Positions 8,020 through 17,272 of a stretch of 64,000 nucleotides of DNA are shown here, one piece after another. The translations under genes were made by a program, and so were the position numbers. Origin of the DNA: Thermogemmatispora onikobensis (GTDB taxonomy: Bacteria > Chloroflexota > Ktedonobacteria > Ktedonobacterales > Ktedonobacteraceae). Below the pieces are notes generated by a model, which saw only the letters and a list, made by a program, of their open reading frames with translations, ran no database searches and was not told the origin of the DNA. Numbering within the stretch: the stretch's first letter is position 1; each line of letters starts with the position of its first letter. The stretch lies in contig NZ_BDGT01000004.1 in NCBI RefSeq assembly GCF_001748285.1, forward strand, positions 62,001 to 126,000. Direction: 5' to 3'.

Positions 8020-9909
8020 CTATTGCACGCGCACCAGGATAACGCTGATGTTGCCTTCGCCGCCGGCGCGATTGGCCTCATCAACCAGCAAGCGAGCCAG
8101 CTGTTGGAGGTCCCCCCCACGTGCCAGCAACTCGCTCAGACGCTCATCGCGGAGCATGTGCCAGAGGCCATCGGTACAGAGCAGAATCAGATCACCTACC
8201 GCTACCTGCCGACTGAAGAAGTCCATCTGCAGGTGAGGCGCCAGACCCAAATAGCGGTAGAGGCGATGGCGACGGGCACTGCTGTAGAGATCGTCAGGTG
8301 CCAGTAGCTCTGCTTCAACCAGGTTAGCAGCCAGCGAGTGATCACGGGTGATGCGCTCCAGTCCTCTGCCGGGAACAAAGTGATAGGCCCGGCTATCGCC
8401 AATGCTGGCCACATAGAGATGGTGGCAATGAAGCAGAGCCACAGTCAGCGTGCTGGCCATGAATGTGTTGTAGTCAGCATTAGAGTGGTAGATGACCTGG
8501 TTGGCGCGTAGGACACTTTCCCGCAGCCAGAACTCAGCTTGCTGTGCAGCTTGCAGGTGAGCTCCATTCTGCCCTCTGAGCGGCAGGGCGGTCAGACGCG
8601 GGATGAGGACGTCAGCCACCGTGGCAATGGCCAGATGACTGGCTTCATGTCCCCCGATCGAGCGCCCTTCCGGCCCGCGCAGGCCATCGGCAACACCGAA
8701 CAGGCCGAACGGACGTGGCGGCAGCCCAAGACCAAGGCCAAGCCCCTGAACCACAAGCAGCATGTCTTCGTTGTCTTGGGCGACATAGCGCCGTCCTACG
8801 TCGCTTATATAGCCGACCTGGCAGACGTCAATCACGAGCGGTGAGGTTCCATTGAGAGCCTGGCCGCAGTGCCGACAGTAGCGCGAGCCGGGACGGTTCT
8901 CTCGTCCACAGGCTCCACAGGGATTTTCAGGGATGAGAGTACGCACCAGTACATTGGCGCCGCTGCGTAAGGGACTGCTGCGCTCCGGCGGCGGCACAAT
9001 CACGGTTGGGGCCTCGGCAAGAGCCTCCTTCACAGCTTCCGCGAAGGCGCGGGCGCTCGGCCAGCGCTGGGCGGGGTCAATGTGCATGGCCCGGAGCATA
9101 GCAGCATCTACCCCGGGATTGAGGGCCGGGTTGAGCTGGCTCGGCGGCGGCAGCTCGGCTGAGTGACTGCGCACGATAGCCTGAAAAGGCAGCAGGCCCG
9201 TGAACATCTGATAGACGACGACCCCCATTGAGTAGATATCGCTCGCCGGCTCAGCATGCCCTTTCTCCTGCTCAGGAGCAATATAGTGTTGGGTACCCAA
9301 AGCCCAACCTCGCTGCGTCAGCGGCACCTCCTTTTCCATGGCGCGCGCAATACCAAAGTCAGTCAGGACCAGCCGCCCGTCGTCCTGGTGAATGAGGAGA
9401 TTCGATGGCTTGATATCGCGATGGACAATGCGTTGCGGATGGGCATGCACCGCATCTACTGCTTCAGCGAGGTCGCCGAGATAGCGCAGAGCCAGCTCTA
9501 GCGACAGCGGCTTCTCATCCTTAAGCAAGGCTTTGAGCGTCCCCCCAGTGACAAGGGGCATGGCCAGGTAGAGCAGACGCCCATCTTGACCGAAATTGAG
9601 GACTGGGACAATATTTCTGTGCCGTAGCTGATGGGCATAGCGAGCCTCACGCTTGAAACGCTCTACCGCAGTGGAAATATCCATGTTCGAGATGTGGAGC
9701 GAGAGGATCTTGAGTGCGACCTCCTGCTCATCAAAAGCATCTTTGGCCCGGTAGACCGCTCCCATCCCTCCAAGCCCAAGGAGCTGCTCAATGGTGTAGC
9801 GCCCTGCAACAACTGCCCCAGGAAGCAAACACTGACAGAAGGGCTTGCTGCACTGGAAGGTGCCATCAGGATAGCTGGCCTGACAACGCGGATTCGGACA
9901 ACGAAGCAT
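8020..9909 (-). CDS. Ser/Thr protein kinase fused to a PP2C-type phosphatase domain
   Basis: 629-aa fusion. An N-terminal zinc ribbon with CPNPRC and further cysteines (4-27) precedes a Hanks-type kinase (about 37-300) with G-loop GLGGMGAVYRAKD, VALKIL lysine, HRDIKPSN and DFGIAR, all catalytic elements intact. A second zinc ribbon, CGACGRENRPGSRYCRHCG, leads to a C-terminal PP2C domain with NED, VADGL, GDSRAY and CTDGLW motifs. The last PP2C metal-ligand motif, normally G-x-DN, reads GEGNIS, so an Asp is replaced by Gly; phosphatase activity may be weakened. There is no transmembrane segment, so it is cytosolic. I start at ATG 9909, eight bases after GGGAGG; a longer frame lacks such a site. 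Kinase and phosphatase in one chain suggests a self-contained on/off signalling switch; targets are unknown. Confidence 0.9.
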   Translation of the reverse strand: MLRCPNPRCQASYPDGTFQCSKPFCQCLLPGAVVAGRYTIEQLLGLGGMGAVYRAKDAFDEQEVALKILSLHISNMDISTAVERFKREARYAHQLRHRNIVPVLNFGQDGRLLYLAMPLVTGGTLKALLKDEKPLSLELALRYLGDLAEAVDAVHAHPQRIVHRDIKPSNLLIHQDDGRLVLTDFGIARAMEKEVPLTQRGWALGTQHYIAPEQEKGHAEPASDIYSMGVVVYQMFTGLLPFQAIVRSHSAELPPPSQLNPALNPGVDAAMLRAMHIDPAQRWPSARAFAEAVKEALAEAPTVIVPPPERSSPLRSGANVLVRTLIPENPCGACGRENRPGSRYCRHCGQALNGTSPLVIDVCQVGYISDVGRRYVAQDNEDMLLVVQGLGLGLGLPPRPFGLFGVADGLRGPEGRSIGGHEASHLAIATVADVLIPRLTALPLRGQNGAHLQAAQQAEFWLRESVLRANQVIYHSNADYNTFMASTLTVALLHCHHLYVASIGDSRAYHFVPGRGLERITRDHSLAANLVEAELLAPDDLYSSARRHRLYRYLGLAPHLQMDFFSRQVAVGDLILLCTDGLWHMLRDERLSELLARGGDLQQLARLLVDEANRAGGEGNISVILVRVQ

Positions 9910-10159
9910 CAGGGGTTCCTCCCAACACAGGCCGCGCGCACCGGGCGAGCGGTCTTGGCCTTGCTCGGGTATGCAGGTCAAGCGCGAGAGCAGGCAGATG
10001 ACCGACTTCTCCCGCTTCTCGCGCTATAAGTCTAGGGAAGTTGTTGCTTCGCTGTCAATTGCTTGTGCTCAGCGCGCACAAGCTGAGCCTTGCTGCAACC
10101 CGGGCAGCGCCTCCTGGCGGTCTCCTTCTTCTTCTTCTTCTTCTCCTCCTCCTAATCTC
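9910..10159. other. Intergenic spacer with a CTT/CTC microsatellite
   Basis: No gene is supported. A pyrimidine tract of repeated TTC then TCC triplets lies at about 10126-10152 on the plus strand. On the transcribed minus strand it is a GGA/GAA-rich stretch between the RidA gene and the kinase gene. I see no clear promoter or terminator. Confidence 0.5.
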
Positions 10160-10567
10160 CTACAGAGCATCCCCCGGGAGAAGGGCATCGGCTTCAATCT
10201 CTACCAGCCATTGGGGATCAAGTAAGCGCGCCACCTGCACCATAGTAGAGGCCGGACGCACCGTGCCAAAGAACTCACCATGAACACGGCCTACCTGCTC
10301 CCAGTCTTCTGCGCGCGTCAGAAAGATACGGGTGCGCATCACCGCTGAGAGATCGGCGCCAAGTTGCTCCAGGGCCGCCTGAATAATCTCCAGGCAACGT
10401 CGCGTCTGAGCAGCGGCATCGCCAGGGGCCACTGTTTTTCCATCTGGGCCAAGCGGTGCAGTGCCCGAGACAGCGATCACATTGCCCAGACGGACAGCCC
10501 GCGCGAAGCCGATGACTGGCTCATAGGGTGAGCCAGAGGAAACGATTCGACGCTCTAAGCCACTCAC
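10160..10567 (-). CDS. RidA/YjgF/UK114 family protein
   Basis: 135-aa member of the Rid family, trimeric proteins that hydrolyse reactive enamine/imine intermediates or bind small ligands. The sequence has the family core GFARAVRLGNVIAVSGTAPLGPDG, the MRTRIFLT segment, VRPASTMVQV and the VEIEADAL end. The conserved Arg expected next to the proline of RPAR-S/T is Ala here (RPAST), so classical imine deaminase activity is uncertain. It lies upstream of the kinase gene on the same strand but 250 bases away, so co-transcription is not assured. Confidence 0.88.
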   Translation of the reverse strand: MSGLERRIVSSGSPYEPVIGFARAVRLGNVIAVSGTAPLGPDGKTVAPGDAAAQTRRCLEIIQAALEQLGADLSAVMRTRIFLTRAEDWEQVGRVHGEFFGTVRPASTMVQVARLLDPQWLVEIEADALLPGDAL

Positions 10568-10669
10568 TTGCCCCTTTCATTCTCCTTTCACCTTTTTGAT
10601 CACCGTTCTGCTTATGATCAAGCAGTAACGTTTGCAAGGACAAGAGTCTTGAGATGTTCCTTGAGATAT

Positions 10670-11722
10670 TCAGGGAAGAGCTGGGCCTGCGCGGCGGACT
10701 GTGACGCTACCAAGATTGGTATGCAGCTGCAACTGGGCCCGGGGAGGAGCGCCGACAGGGGCCTGCCCGAACTCATTGGTCACGCCCCCCAGGTTGGAAG
10801 AGGCGGCAAGCAGCAGCGGCGTGTCGGACGGCAAGGTAACATCAATTGTACCCGCGTTCGTTGTCATCTGATAATGCCCTCCGGGCTCCAGGGTTCCACC
10901 AAAGGAGATCGCACCAGCGTTCGTGTGGCAGTAAACCTGCCCGCAGAGCCGACTCTGCTGGACAGTGATGGTGCCAGCATCCGTCTCCAGTCTTGAGCGA
11001 TCTTCAAGTGTGGCCTGCAGCACGGTAATCGTGCCTGCATTCGTCTTGACCGTCAGTCGTCCCTGCCCGCCCAGGACCTGAACAGAGCCAGCGTTACCCT
11101 CGATCTGCAGGTCACAGACTGCAGGCACCCAGATATCCAGACGGACATAGCCCAGGTTTGCAGGCAAAAAGGAAGGCCGGTAGAGGCCCGAGACGTCAAC
11201 ACTGACCGTGTTCTCCCTCTGCTGGCAGTCGACAACGAGCTCGTCGCGTTCGCCCACGAGGCCGCTGAGATATTTGGTTGCCAGAATCTCAATCGTATTG
11301 GTGGAGCTGTCCCCGCGATGAATGGAGATGGGGCCAGCCGGATTGCGAACGATGAGCGTCGGACGCCCAGTGACCTCGAAGCGGCTGACGGGCAGGGCGA
11401 CGACCCTCCTAAAGCCCCAGAAGGCTACGATACCCCCCAGCACGATGAGGGCAACCAGCGCGAGCCCCAGGCCAAGGAGGTTATTGAGATAGCTGATAAA
11501 GAGACTACCAATAATGACGATGACGACAACTATCAAAACAAGCTGCCAGGCTGGCAACGAAGAAGAGCCTGGTTGCACTTTCCCAAAAGCCGCGTGGGCC
11601 TCATAACCCGCGTCCCAAAAAGAAGGTGGAGGATGGCGCGGCTCCCTCTCGGTTTGGGCCTGCTCTTCTCTCGCTGGCTGTGGCTCTTCACCTGGCGGGA
11701 ACATCATATGCTGCTGGCTCAT
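10670..11722 (-). CDS. Membrane protein with DUF4097-like beta-repeat domain
   Basis: 350 aa. A polar N-terminus of about 75 residues is followed by two hydrophobic segments (about 78-100 and 104-125), a short linker, then a beta-repeat domain in which TNAGTITV, TDAGTITV, TNAGAISF, TNAGTIDV and TNLGSVTV recur about every 20-25 residues. That repeat resembles the DUF4097/putative-adhesin beta-helix found in many bacterial envelope proteins of unknown function. The start ATG is preceded by AAGGGAGAG. I infer a membrane anchor with the repeat domain on one face of the membrane; the function is unknown. The next gene (RidA) is about 100 bases downstream on the same strand. Confidence 0.78.
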   Translation of the reverse strand: MSQQHMMFPPGEEPQPAREEQAQTEREPRHPPPSFWDAGYEAHAAFGKVQPGSSSLPAWQLVLIVVVIVIIGSLFISYLNNLLGLGLALVALIVLGGIVAFWGFRRVVALPVSRFEVTGRPTLIVRNPAGPISIHRGDSSTNTIEILATKYLSGLVGERDELVVDCQQRENTVSVDVSGLYRPSFLPANLGYVRLDIWVPAVCDLQIEGNAGSVQVLGGQGRLTVKTNAGTITVLQATLEDRSRLETDAGTITVQQSRLCGQVYCHTNAGAISFGGTLEPGGHYQMTTNAGTIDVTLPSDTPLLLAASSNLGGVTNEFGQAPVGAPPRAQLQLHTNLGSVTVRRAGPALP

Positions 11723-12314
11723 AGCCGATTCTCTCCCTTGCGTCCATCTTCTTCTACTTCTTCAGAAAAGCTCTTCCTCTTCTCCCCATCGCTCTCGGAT
11801 CTCGGAATAGCTCTCAATACCACGACCCTCCTCCACCCCCGACCTTTCGTGATCAACAGCCAGAGAGCCTTTCTCTTCTCCTGGCCACGTGCCCGTTCCC
11901 TGGAGTGACCTGGACGGCAGCAGATCGCACCATCTCGCACCCTCTACAGCTGCAGCGCAGGTCTCCTAACACCACACCCCCCAGAAGACCAGAGATACAA
12001 CCAACGTTACTGTTACGCCGCCAGCTTGCGTTCTCTCTGCCGTTGCCGTAGCAAATACGCGAGGCTGGGAGAAAAGTTGCAAAGGCAGCGGAACCATAAA
12101 CTCTCTTCCCGGAACAGTGGAAGGCCAGATCAGAGAGGCAGGCAGCCAGCCAGCCAGCCACAAGGTTAGCAAGAGAGCGACAGCCTGGTCCACCGCCAGA
12201 TTGCCCCGGCTAGCGAAGGAGGAGTATAATCTGTCAGGGTGAGGGCCGCTGCTGCTCTCTGTTTGTCGGCATCACCCCAATGGAAGACGCGAGCTAAAAG
12301 GATATGTTTCCGGC
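11723..12314. other. Intergenic region between divergent genes
   Basis: About 590 bases with no reading frame I trust. The part next to 11722 is pyrimidine-rich on the plus strand (TTCTTC/CTCTTC tracts). The only supported signal is the promoter-like pair at 12201-12230 facing the membrane-protein gene. Short antisense frames here lack ribosome-binding sites. Confidence 0.5.
12201..12230 (+). promoter_or_regulatory. Sigma-70-like promoter for the 12315 gene
   Basis: TTGCCC at 12201-12206 and a perfect TATAAT at 12225-12230 are separated by 18 bases. Transcription would start near 12238, giving a leader of about 75 bases before ATG 12315. Confidence 0.6.
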
Positions 12315-13307
12315 ATGATACAGACACTCCCACTGGTGCTTTCAATTGTCATGAGCGAGCTGGCCATCGGCTCGTTCCTGTTGCTCTATGTGCTGGACTG
12401 GCGTAGTGAGGTGCGGCGCAGCTTCCTTCTCTTTTTCTCTATCATCTATCTCCTCTTTACCGCTCTCACCTATCTTTTCCAGCAGAGCTTCGCCTCTCAA
12501 CCATTGCTGGACAGTTTTGTGCGACTCGATAAGCAGTGGACTGGCTATACCGGCCCGGCGCTTCTGGCCTTTTTGCTATTGCAGCTTCCCTATTTGCTCT
12601 TCCTGATTCTGGACCGGCGGGCCGGCGTCGATGGGAAAGAGAAAGCTGCGCAGGCCGGAGCCGCAGGGCAATTTTCTGTGGTACGTCTCCTACGACTGCT
12701 CAGCGGCGGCCTGGCTTCAGTGGCAGGCTTGTTTATGCTCTTGGTTCTGGGCATGATTTACCGTCCGCTGGCGCCCTCTCCGCTCGGGGAAGCCCTGGCT
12801 GTCCTGAGCTTCTTTATCGCGGCCCTGGCCGTCGGTGGCGTGATGACCTCGATGTGGCTCGGCCACTGGTATCTTGTCACACCGGCCCTGAGCGAGCGTC
12901 CACTCCTGTTCAGCACGGCAGTGGTCCTGATCGCCATAGTGCTCCAGATTATCCTGACGCTGGTCAGTTCTACTGTGGCTGGCCCTGCGGCCTCGACCGC
13001 CGTTACTCACTCAGCTCAGGCCACAGCGACAGCTATTGCTACCTCGGTGCCCACGCCAGTCGCCTCAAGTACAGCTACCGCTGTCAAGCCAGCTGGCGCC
13101 CCGACGGTCAGTCCCTTGAGCATGGACGTCCTTGGCTGGCTGCGCATTCTGCTTGGCTTCGCCTTCCCTCTCGTGCTGGGGGCCCTCACCTGGAAGCTGG
13201 CACGCGAGCGCTCTTTCCAATCGGCCACGGGCATGCTCTATCTGATCGTTGTCATGACGCTGGCAGGCGAGGTTTTGGCCCGTGGTATGTTCCTGAGCAC
13301 GCTCTAA
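12315..13307 (+). CDS. Polytopic membrane protein of unknown function
   Basis: 330 aa with roughly seven to eight hydrophobic segments (for example about 5-27, 38-56, 75-97, 118-145, 158-180, 195-215, 265-285, 305-327). A Thr/Ala/Pro-rich, probably exposed stretch lies at about 220-260, between the last two groups. I do not recognise a family: there are no transporter signature motifs, no nucleotide-binding loop and no conserved charged residues within membranes that suggest a mechanism. The start ATG has AAAAGGA upstream, and a good promoter precedes it. It appears to be a single-gene unit, with a G+C-rich hairpin downstream. Confidence 0.75.
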   Translation: MIQTLPLVLSIVMSELAIGSFLLLYVLDWRSEVRRSFLLFFSIIYLLFTALTYLFQQSFASQPLLDSFVRLDKQWTGYTGPALLAFLLLQLPYLLFLILDRRAGVDGKEKAAQAGAAGQFSVVRLLRLLSGGLASVAGLFMLLVLGMIYRPLAPSPLGEALAVLSFFIAALAVGGVMTSMWLGHWYLVTPALSERPLLFSTAVVLIAIVLQIILTLVSSTVAGPAASTAVTHSAQATATAIATSVPTPVASSTATAVKPAGAPTVSPLSMDVLGWLRILLGFAFPLVLGALTWKLARERSFQSATGMLYLIVVMTLAGEVLARGMFLSTL

Positions 13308-13463
13308 GATCTGGCTGGTGGAGTCTGCCACGCCACGAATCGCGCAGATCGAGCACAAGCCAGCAAGGAAGTCACCAGATCGCGGGTGCCTCAAAAGGCA
13401 GGGTGAGAGTGGTCTCCTGGCAGGTGCCAACGCTCCCACCCTGTTTTTCAGCTAACATCTCTC

Positions 13464-13484
13464 GCAGGCCCGGCATCGGCCTGC
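13464..13484. terminator. Hairpin between convergent genes
   Basis: GCAGGCC (13464-13470) pairs with GGCCTGC (13478-13484) around seven bases. It lacks a clear T tract on either strand, so a terminator role between the membrane-protein gene and the acyl-CoA ligase gene is only plausible. The rest of 13308-13612 holds nothing I can support. Confidence 0.3.
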
Positions 13485-13612
13485 TTCACCTGAGATACAC
13501 CTTGTCCGCTGCTTGCCTGGAGCTGGCCTATGTCCGTCAGCCTGGAGCAGGCAGGCAGAAAGATCGGCGCTGCCTGCCTGCTGGCCCTTGCTACGGCCTG
13601 CTACTGCTCGGG

Positions 13613-15232
13613 TTAGAGCGCCTGCTGTTCGGCGGCACGGCGCGCGCGCTCGCGCTCCTTCAGCTCGCGACGGAGGATCTTCCCAGAAGCGACTTTGGGG
13701 ATAGCGTCGATGAACTCCACAAAGCCCAGGCGCTTGTAGCCAGCCAGGCGTCCATTGACAAAGGCGATCAGCTCATCGGGCGTCACGCTCTGACCTGGAC
13801 GCAGGACGACAAAGCCTTTAGGCACCTCACCGGCCTCGGGATCGGGCACGGGGATCACCGCCGCATCCACGACCGCGGGATGCTCTAGCAACAGGGCCTC
13901 GATTTCTGCAGGGGCAATGCCAAAGCCCTTGTACTTGATCATCTCCTTCTTACGATCAACAATGTAGGTGTAGCCGTCCTCGTCGACATGGCCGATGTCA
14001 CCCGTATAGAGCCAGCCATCGCGCAGGGTCTGAGCCGTCTCCTCGGGCGCCTTCCAGTAGCCCTTCATCACCTGGGGGCCACGGATGATGATCTCTCCAT
14101 CCTCGCCCACCGGCAGCTCGCGCGTGCCGGTCTCGAGGTCGACAATCTTCTGCTCAGTATTGTGTACGGGCAGGCCGACGCTCTCCAGCCGCACCAGGGC
14201 TGGATCTTTCGGCTGAGCATGAGTGAGCGGCGAGGCTTCGGTCAGACCATAGCCCTGGACAACCTGAATGCCAGTCTTTTCCTGGACTTTGCGGGCTGGC
14301 TCCGGCGCCAGCGGGGCCGCTCCAGAGAAGATGTATTTGACGCTCTTGAGCTTGCCCAGGTCAATGGGAGCATTTGCCAAGGCCAGGATAATCGGGGGAA
14401 CTGCGAAGTAGTAGGTCACATTGTATTTCTCACATAGCTCAAGAGACTGGAGCATATCGAAGCGCTCCATGACAATCTGCGTCGCCCCACAGGCCAGGAA
14501 ACCGCCGGTCAGCATGACACCATAGATGTGGTAGAAAGGTAGGAAGAGCAGAGCTACATCGGTGAAGGTCGTTTGAAGCGCCGTGGTGAACTGCAGATTA
14601 TTGGAGACCAGATTGCGGTGGGTGAGCATCGTTCCTTTGGGCAGGCCAGTCGTGCCCGAGGAATAGGGGAGCGCCAGCAGATCATCGGGATCGATCGGAA
14701 CCGCCGGCGGCGCCTTCGGCGAGGACTCGCGCAGCAGGCGCCCAAAGGGGATCGCCTGGGGCAGGCCCTCGGGTACGTGGCTGCCGGTGACAATGATATG
14801 CTTCAGATTGGGCAGCGACTTCTGCCCCAGCACTGCCTGTAGCAGCGGTAGTAGCTCGCGCTGCACCAGGATGGCGCTGGCCTCCGAGTTCTCTAGCTGA
14901 TAGGCAATCTCGCGCTCTTTGTAGGAGGGATTCATCGGAGTGACAACCAGACCAATGGAGGCCGCGGCAATGAAGGTAATGGTGTACTCCGGTCGATTGA
15001 GGGTAAATATGCAGAGCCGCTCGCCTTTGCGCAGCCCCAGATTGTACAGCCCGTTGGCAATGCAGTTCACCATCGAGACAACCTCTCGATAGGTCAGGCT
15101 GAGGTCATGGTAAATGATGGCCCGCCCATCGGGATTACGCTCCGCCGCTCTGCGCAGCAGGTGATCATAGGGAACTTCCGGGAACTCGACGGGAGGCCTG
15201 AACAGCTCGGGAGCAAACATTTTCTCTGGCAT
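13613..15232 (-). CDS. AMP-forming acyl-CoA ligase (4-coumarate-CoA ligase/long-chain acyl-CoA synthetase group)
   Basis: 539-aa ANL-superfamily enzyme that activates a carboxylic acid to an acyl-AMP and then an acyl-CoA. Motifs in order: P-loop YSSGTTGLPKGTMLTH (about 185-200), GYGLTEASP, YTGDIGHVDEDGYTYIVDRKKEMIKYKG, and the C-terminal catalytic lysine in PKVASGKILRREL. Length and order are normal for the family. GAAAGGA precedes the ATG. The gene is divergent from the GxGYxYP-mftF unit across about 400 bases. With the thiolase and dehydrogenases at 29-32.5 kb it could activate acids made by the local alcohol dehydrogenases; this is inference from context, and the acid is unknown. Confidence 0.92.
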   Translation of the reverse strand: MPEKMFAPELFRPPVEFPEVPYDHLLRRAAERNPDGRAIIYHDLSLTYREVVSMVNCIANGLYNLGLRKGERLCIFTLNRPEYTITFIAAASIGLVVTPMNPSYKEREIAYQLENSEASAILVQRELLPLLQAVLGQKSLPNLKHIIVTGSHVPEGLPQAIPFGRLLRESSPKAPPAVPIDPDDLLALPYSSGTTGLPKGTMLTHRNLVSNNLQFTTALQTTFTDVALLFLPFYHIYGVMLTGGFLACGATQIVMERFDMLQSLELCEKYNVTYYFAVPPIILALANAPIDLGKLKSVKYIFSGAAPLAPEPARKVQEKTGIQVVQGYGLTEASPLTHAQPKDPALVRLESVGLPVHNTEQKIVDLETGTRELPVGEDGEIIIRGPQVMKGYWKAPEETAQTLRDGWLYTGDIGHVDEDGYTYIVDRKKEMIKYKGFGIAPAEIEALLLEHPAVVDAAVIPVPDPEAGEVPKGFVVLRPGQSVTPDELIAFVNGRLAGYKRLGFVEFIDAIPKVASGKILRRELKERERARRAAEQQAL

Positions 15233-15484
15233 GCTTCAATCCTTTCTCGACCCGGCCCTGGGTCTCAACAGCAATGCAGAATGTAGATGCCCTTGCACGT
15301 AGTAACAGCAGGAGGAAAAAGCTACCGAGTGTTGAGGCGACGCGGTAGCCAGGTTCTGCTCAGCTTCGCTGCTTTCGCAGGCTTGTATAGTAGCATACTC
15401 CAGAGATGTGAGCTGGTCAATACAGCATTCATTCTGGCTTCAGACATTTCGAATCGTCCCCAGGCGAGGATGAGCTTCCTTCCC

Positions 15485-15513
15485 TTGACGAAGGCTGCTT
15501 GATACCCTATAAT
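15485..15513 (+). promoter_or_regulatory. Strong sigma-70-like promoter for the GxGYxYP-mftF unit
   Basis: TTGACG (15485-15490), a 17-base spacer and perfect TATAAT (15508-15513). Transcription would begin near 15521, inside the longest open frame, which argues that translation starts further downstream at ATG 15641. Confidence 0.75.
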
Positions 15514-15640
15514 CCTCTTGCAGAAAGTACTGTCCGCCTGTGCCATTCACTGCCCACCACTGCCTAACGATGGCCCAACCGCTGCCCGGCGAGGCAGCAG
15601 ATGGCACCGGCCTCTGTCCAGAAAGGACCTGTTCCCCTCT

Positions 15641-17272
15641 ATGGATGCCGAGCGGGGCGCGGCGTCGTCCTCTCTTGACTGGCCAGCAACTGCTTTTTTT
15701 CCACACTGGCAAGTGCCTCAAAACCTGGTCGTGGCCGATTTGCGCGATGCTTCCTTCGCGATCAAGCTGGCCGCCAGTACGCTGGCTGGCCTGGTCAATG
15801 TGCCACAGCCACAGCTCTATCTGGCAACCTATGAGGATGATCTTTTCTGGCTGCAAGCCGCCATCGCTCCTTGGCCTGTGCTGCTGGAGAGGCTGGAAGG
15901 GCAGGGGGAGATCCTGCTCAGGGAGCTGATCGCTCGCTTTCAGACACGCATTGCTGGCTTCATCGTCTACGACCCGCGACGCCCGGCCAGCGTGAATGTG
16001 GCGACCACCCTGGCCGGTATCCAGAGAGGGGTGGTGGCAGCCCCTGAGCTGCTGCCGCTGCTGCAACAAGCAGCAGGAGAGAAGCCAGTGTTGCTGGATC
16101 TGCGCCTCTCACACTGGCCGAGTGAGTACCTGGCTTATCGCTGGGCCAGCGCGGCCAGCGCGCGCCAGAGGTCGCGGAGATCGCTGGCTGGCATGAACCC
16201 GGCAATTGCCAGCGGCCTGCGCTCGTTTCTGGTGGCTACGCGCACCTTTGTCCACTGGCTCGATTCGCGCCTCTGGCAACCCTTTACAGGCCAGCAGCGC
16301 CAGCTGCTGGAGGAGTTGTTAGCCGAGCTTCTCCCCGGCAGCGTCCACCTGGGCTGGTTTCCAGACGAGGGAAGTGGGGTCACACTGGCCTCGGAGCGGA
16401 CCGTGGCGGTCCTGGCTAGCGACCACTGCAGCAACCTGGAGGTCTGGAACGCGCTGCAACCCCCAGAGCTGATTAACCACCTCCAGGCTCTGGCCCAGCG
16501 CTATCGTCGTCAGCAGGACGAGCGCCCTCTGCCAGCTCTGGAGCCACGTGTCTATCTTTCTTTAACGATCAGTGATGGCGATAACCTGCAATACACGCAA
16601 CACCGTCTGCTGCATCTGTGGCGCGATCCGGCCCGCGGCAGGCTGCCGCTCGGTTGGACAATCGCCCCTGCACTCTTGGAGGCCGCTCCCGCTCTGGCCG
16701 CCTATTATCTGGAGACGGCCAGCCCCCAGGACGAGTTGATCGCCGGCCCCAGCGGCGCTGCCTACATTTTTCCTTCGCGCTGGCCAGCCACTCAGCTTCC
16801 AGCCTTTCTGGAGCATAGCCAGCGCTTGCTGTCAGGGATGGGCCTCTCCCTGCTGCAGGTGCTCGACGGCGATTGGCGCCAGCAGCTGGGCCTCCCACTC
16901 CCGACCAGTATGCGTATGTCTAGCGCTGCGGGCCAGCGCGCCTTCATCGAGGCTCTTCAGCCTGCGGGGCTGCGCGGCCTGCTCACAGGCGCTGGCGGTC
17001 TGACGCTAAGCTATAAGAAAGTCAGGGGGCTGCCCGTCTATCACAATCTGGGCCTTGTCAGCAGCAGATCTCAGCTGGTGCAGCTTGTCAGAGGCCTGCA
17101 GGCCATCCATCGTCGGCGTCCGCTCTTCCTCCAGCTCTATGTACTGGCCTGGCGCCTGACGCCCACTGTCCTCTGGGAAGCGCTCCAGGACCTGGGTGAG
17201 ATTGTCTCTCCTGTGACCCCAGGTCAGCTGTTGCAGCTCATTGCCCAACAAGGAGAAGGTGCGGAGTCGTGA
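15641..17272 (+). CDS. GxGYxYP-family protein (putative glycoside hydrolase-like), coupled to mftF
   Basis: About 543 aa. The N-terminal part (NLVVADLRDASFAIKLAAST) and the central and C-terminal signatures YLSLTISDGDNLQY and GPSGAAYIFP match the GxGYxYP protein family, whose members are thought to be polysaccharide-active but lack a defined reaction. Here the name-giving motif is varied (GAAYIFP). I start at ATG 15641 with GAAAGGA upstream at a somewhat long spacing; the TTG at 15518 lies within the promoter region. No signal peptide is evident. The stop overlaps the GTG of mftF by four bases (GTGA), so the two are almost certainly translated together. This suggests, but does not show, action on the glycan that MftF attaches. 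Confidence 0.72.
   Translation: MDAERGAASSSLDWPATAFFPHWQVPQNLVVADLRDASFAIKLAASTLAGLVNVPQPQLYLATYEDDLFWLQAAIAPWPVLLERLEGQGEILLRELIARFQTRIAGFIVYDPRRPASVNVATTLAGIQRGVVAAPELLPLLQQAAGEKPVLLDLRLSHWPSEYLAYRWASAASARQRSRRSLAGMNPAIASGLRSFLVATRTFVHWLDSRLWQPFTGQQRQLLEELLAELLPGSVHLGWFPDEGSGVTLASERTVAVLASDHCSNLEVWNALQPPELINHLQALAQRYRRQQDERPLPALEPRVYLSLTISDGDNLQYTQHRLLHLWRDPARGRLPLGWTIAPALLEAAPALAAYYLETASPQDELIAGPSGAAYIFPSRWPATQLPAFLEHSQRLLSGMGLSLLQVLDGDWRQQLGLPLPTSMRMSSAAGQRAFIEALQPAGLRGLLTGAGGLTLSYKKVRGLPVYHNLGLVSSRSQLVQLVRGLQAIHRRRPLFLQLYVLAWRLTPTVLWEALQDLGEIVSPVTPGQLLQLIAQQGEGAES

Noticed and set aside
10126-10152. TTC/TCC triplet tract as a phase-variable repeat
   Set aside because: It is outside any gene and not placed between promoter elements, so there is no evidence for phase variation.
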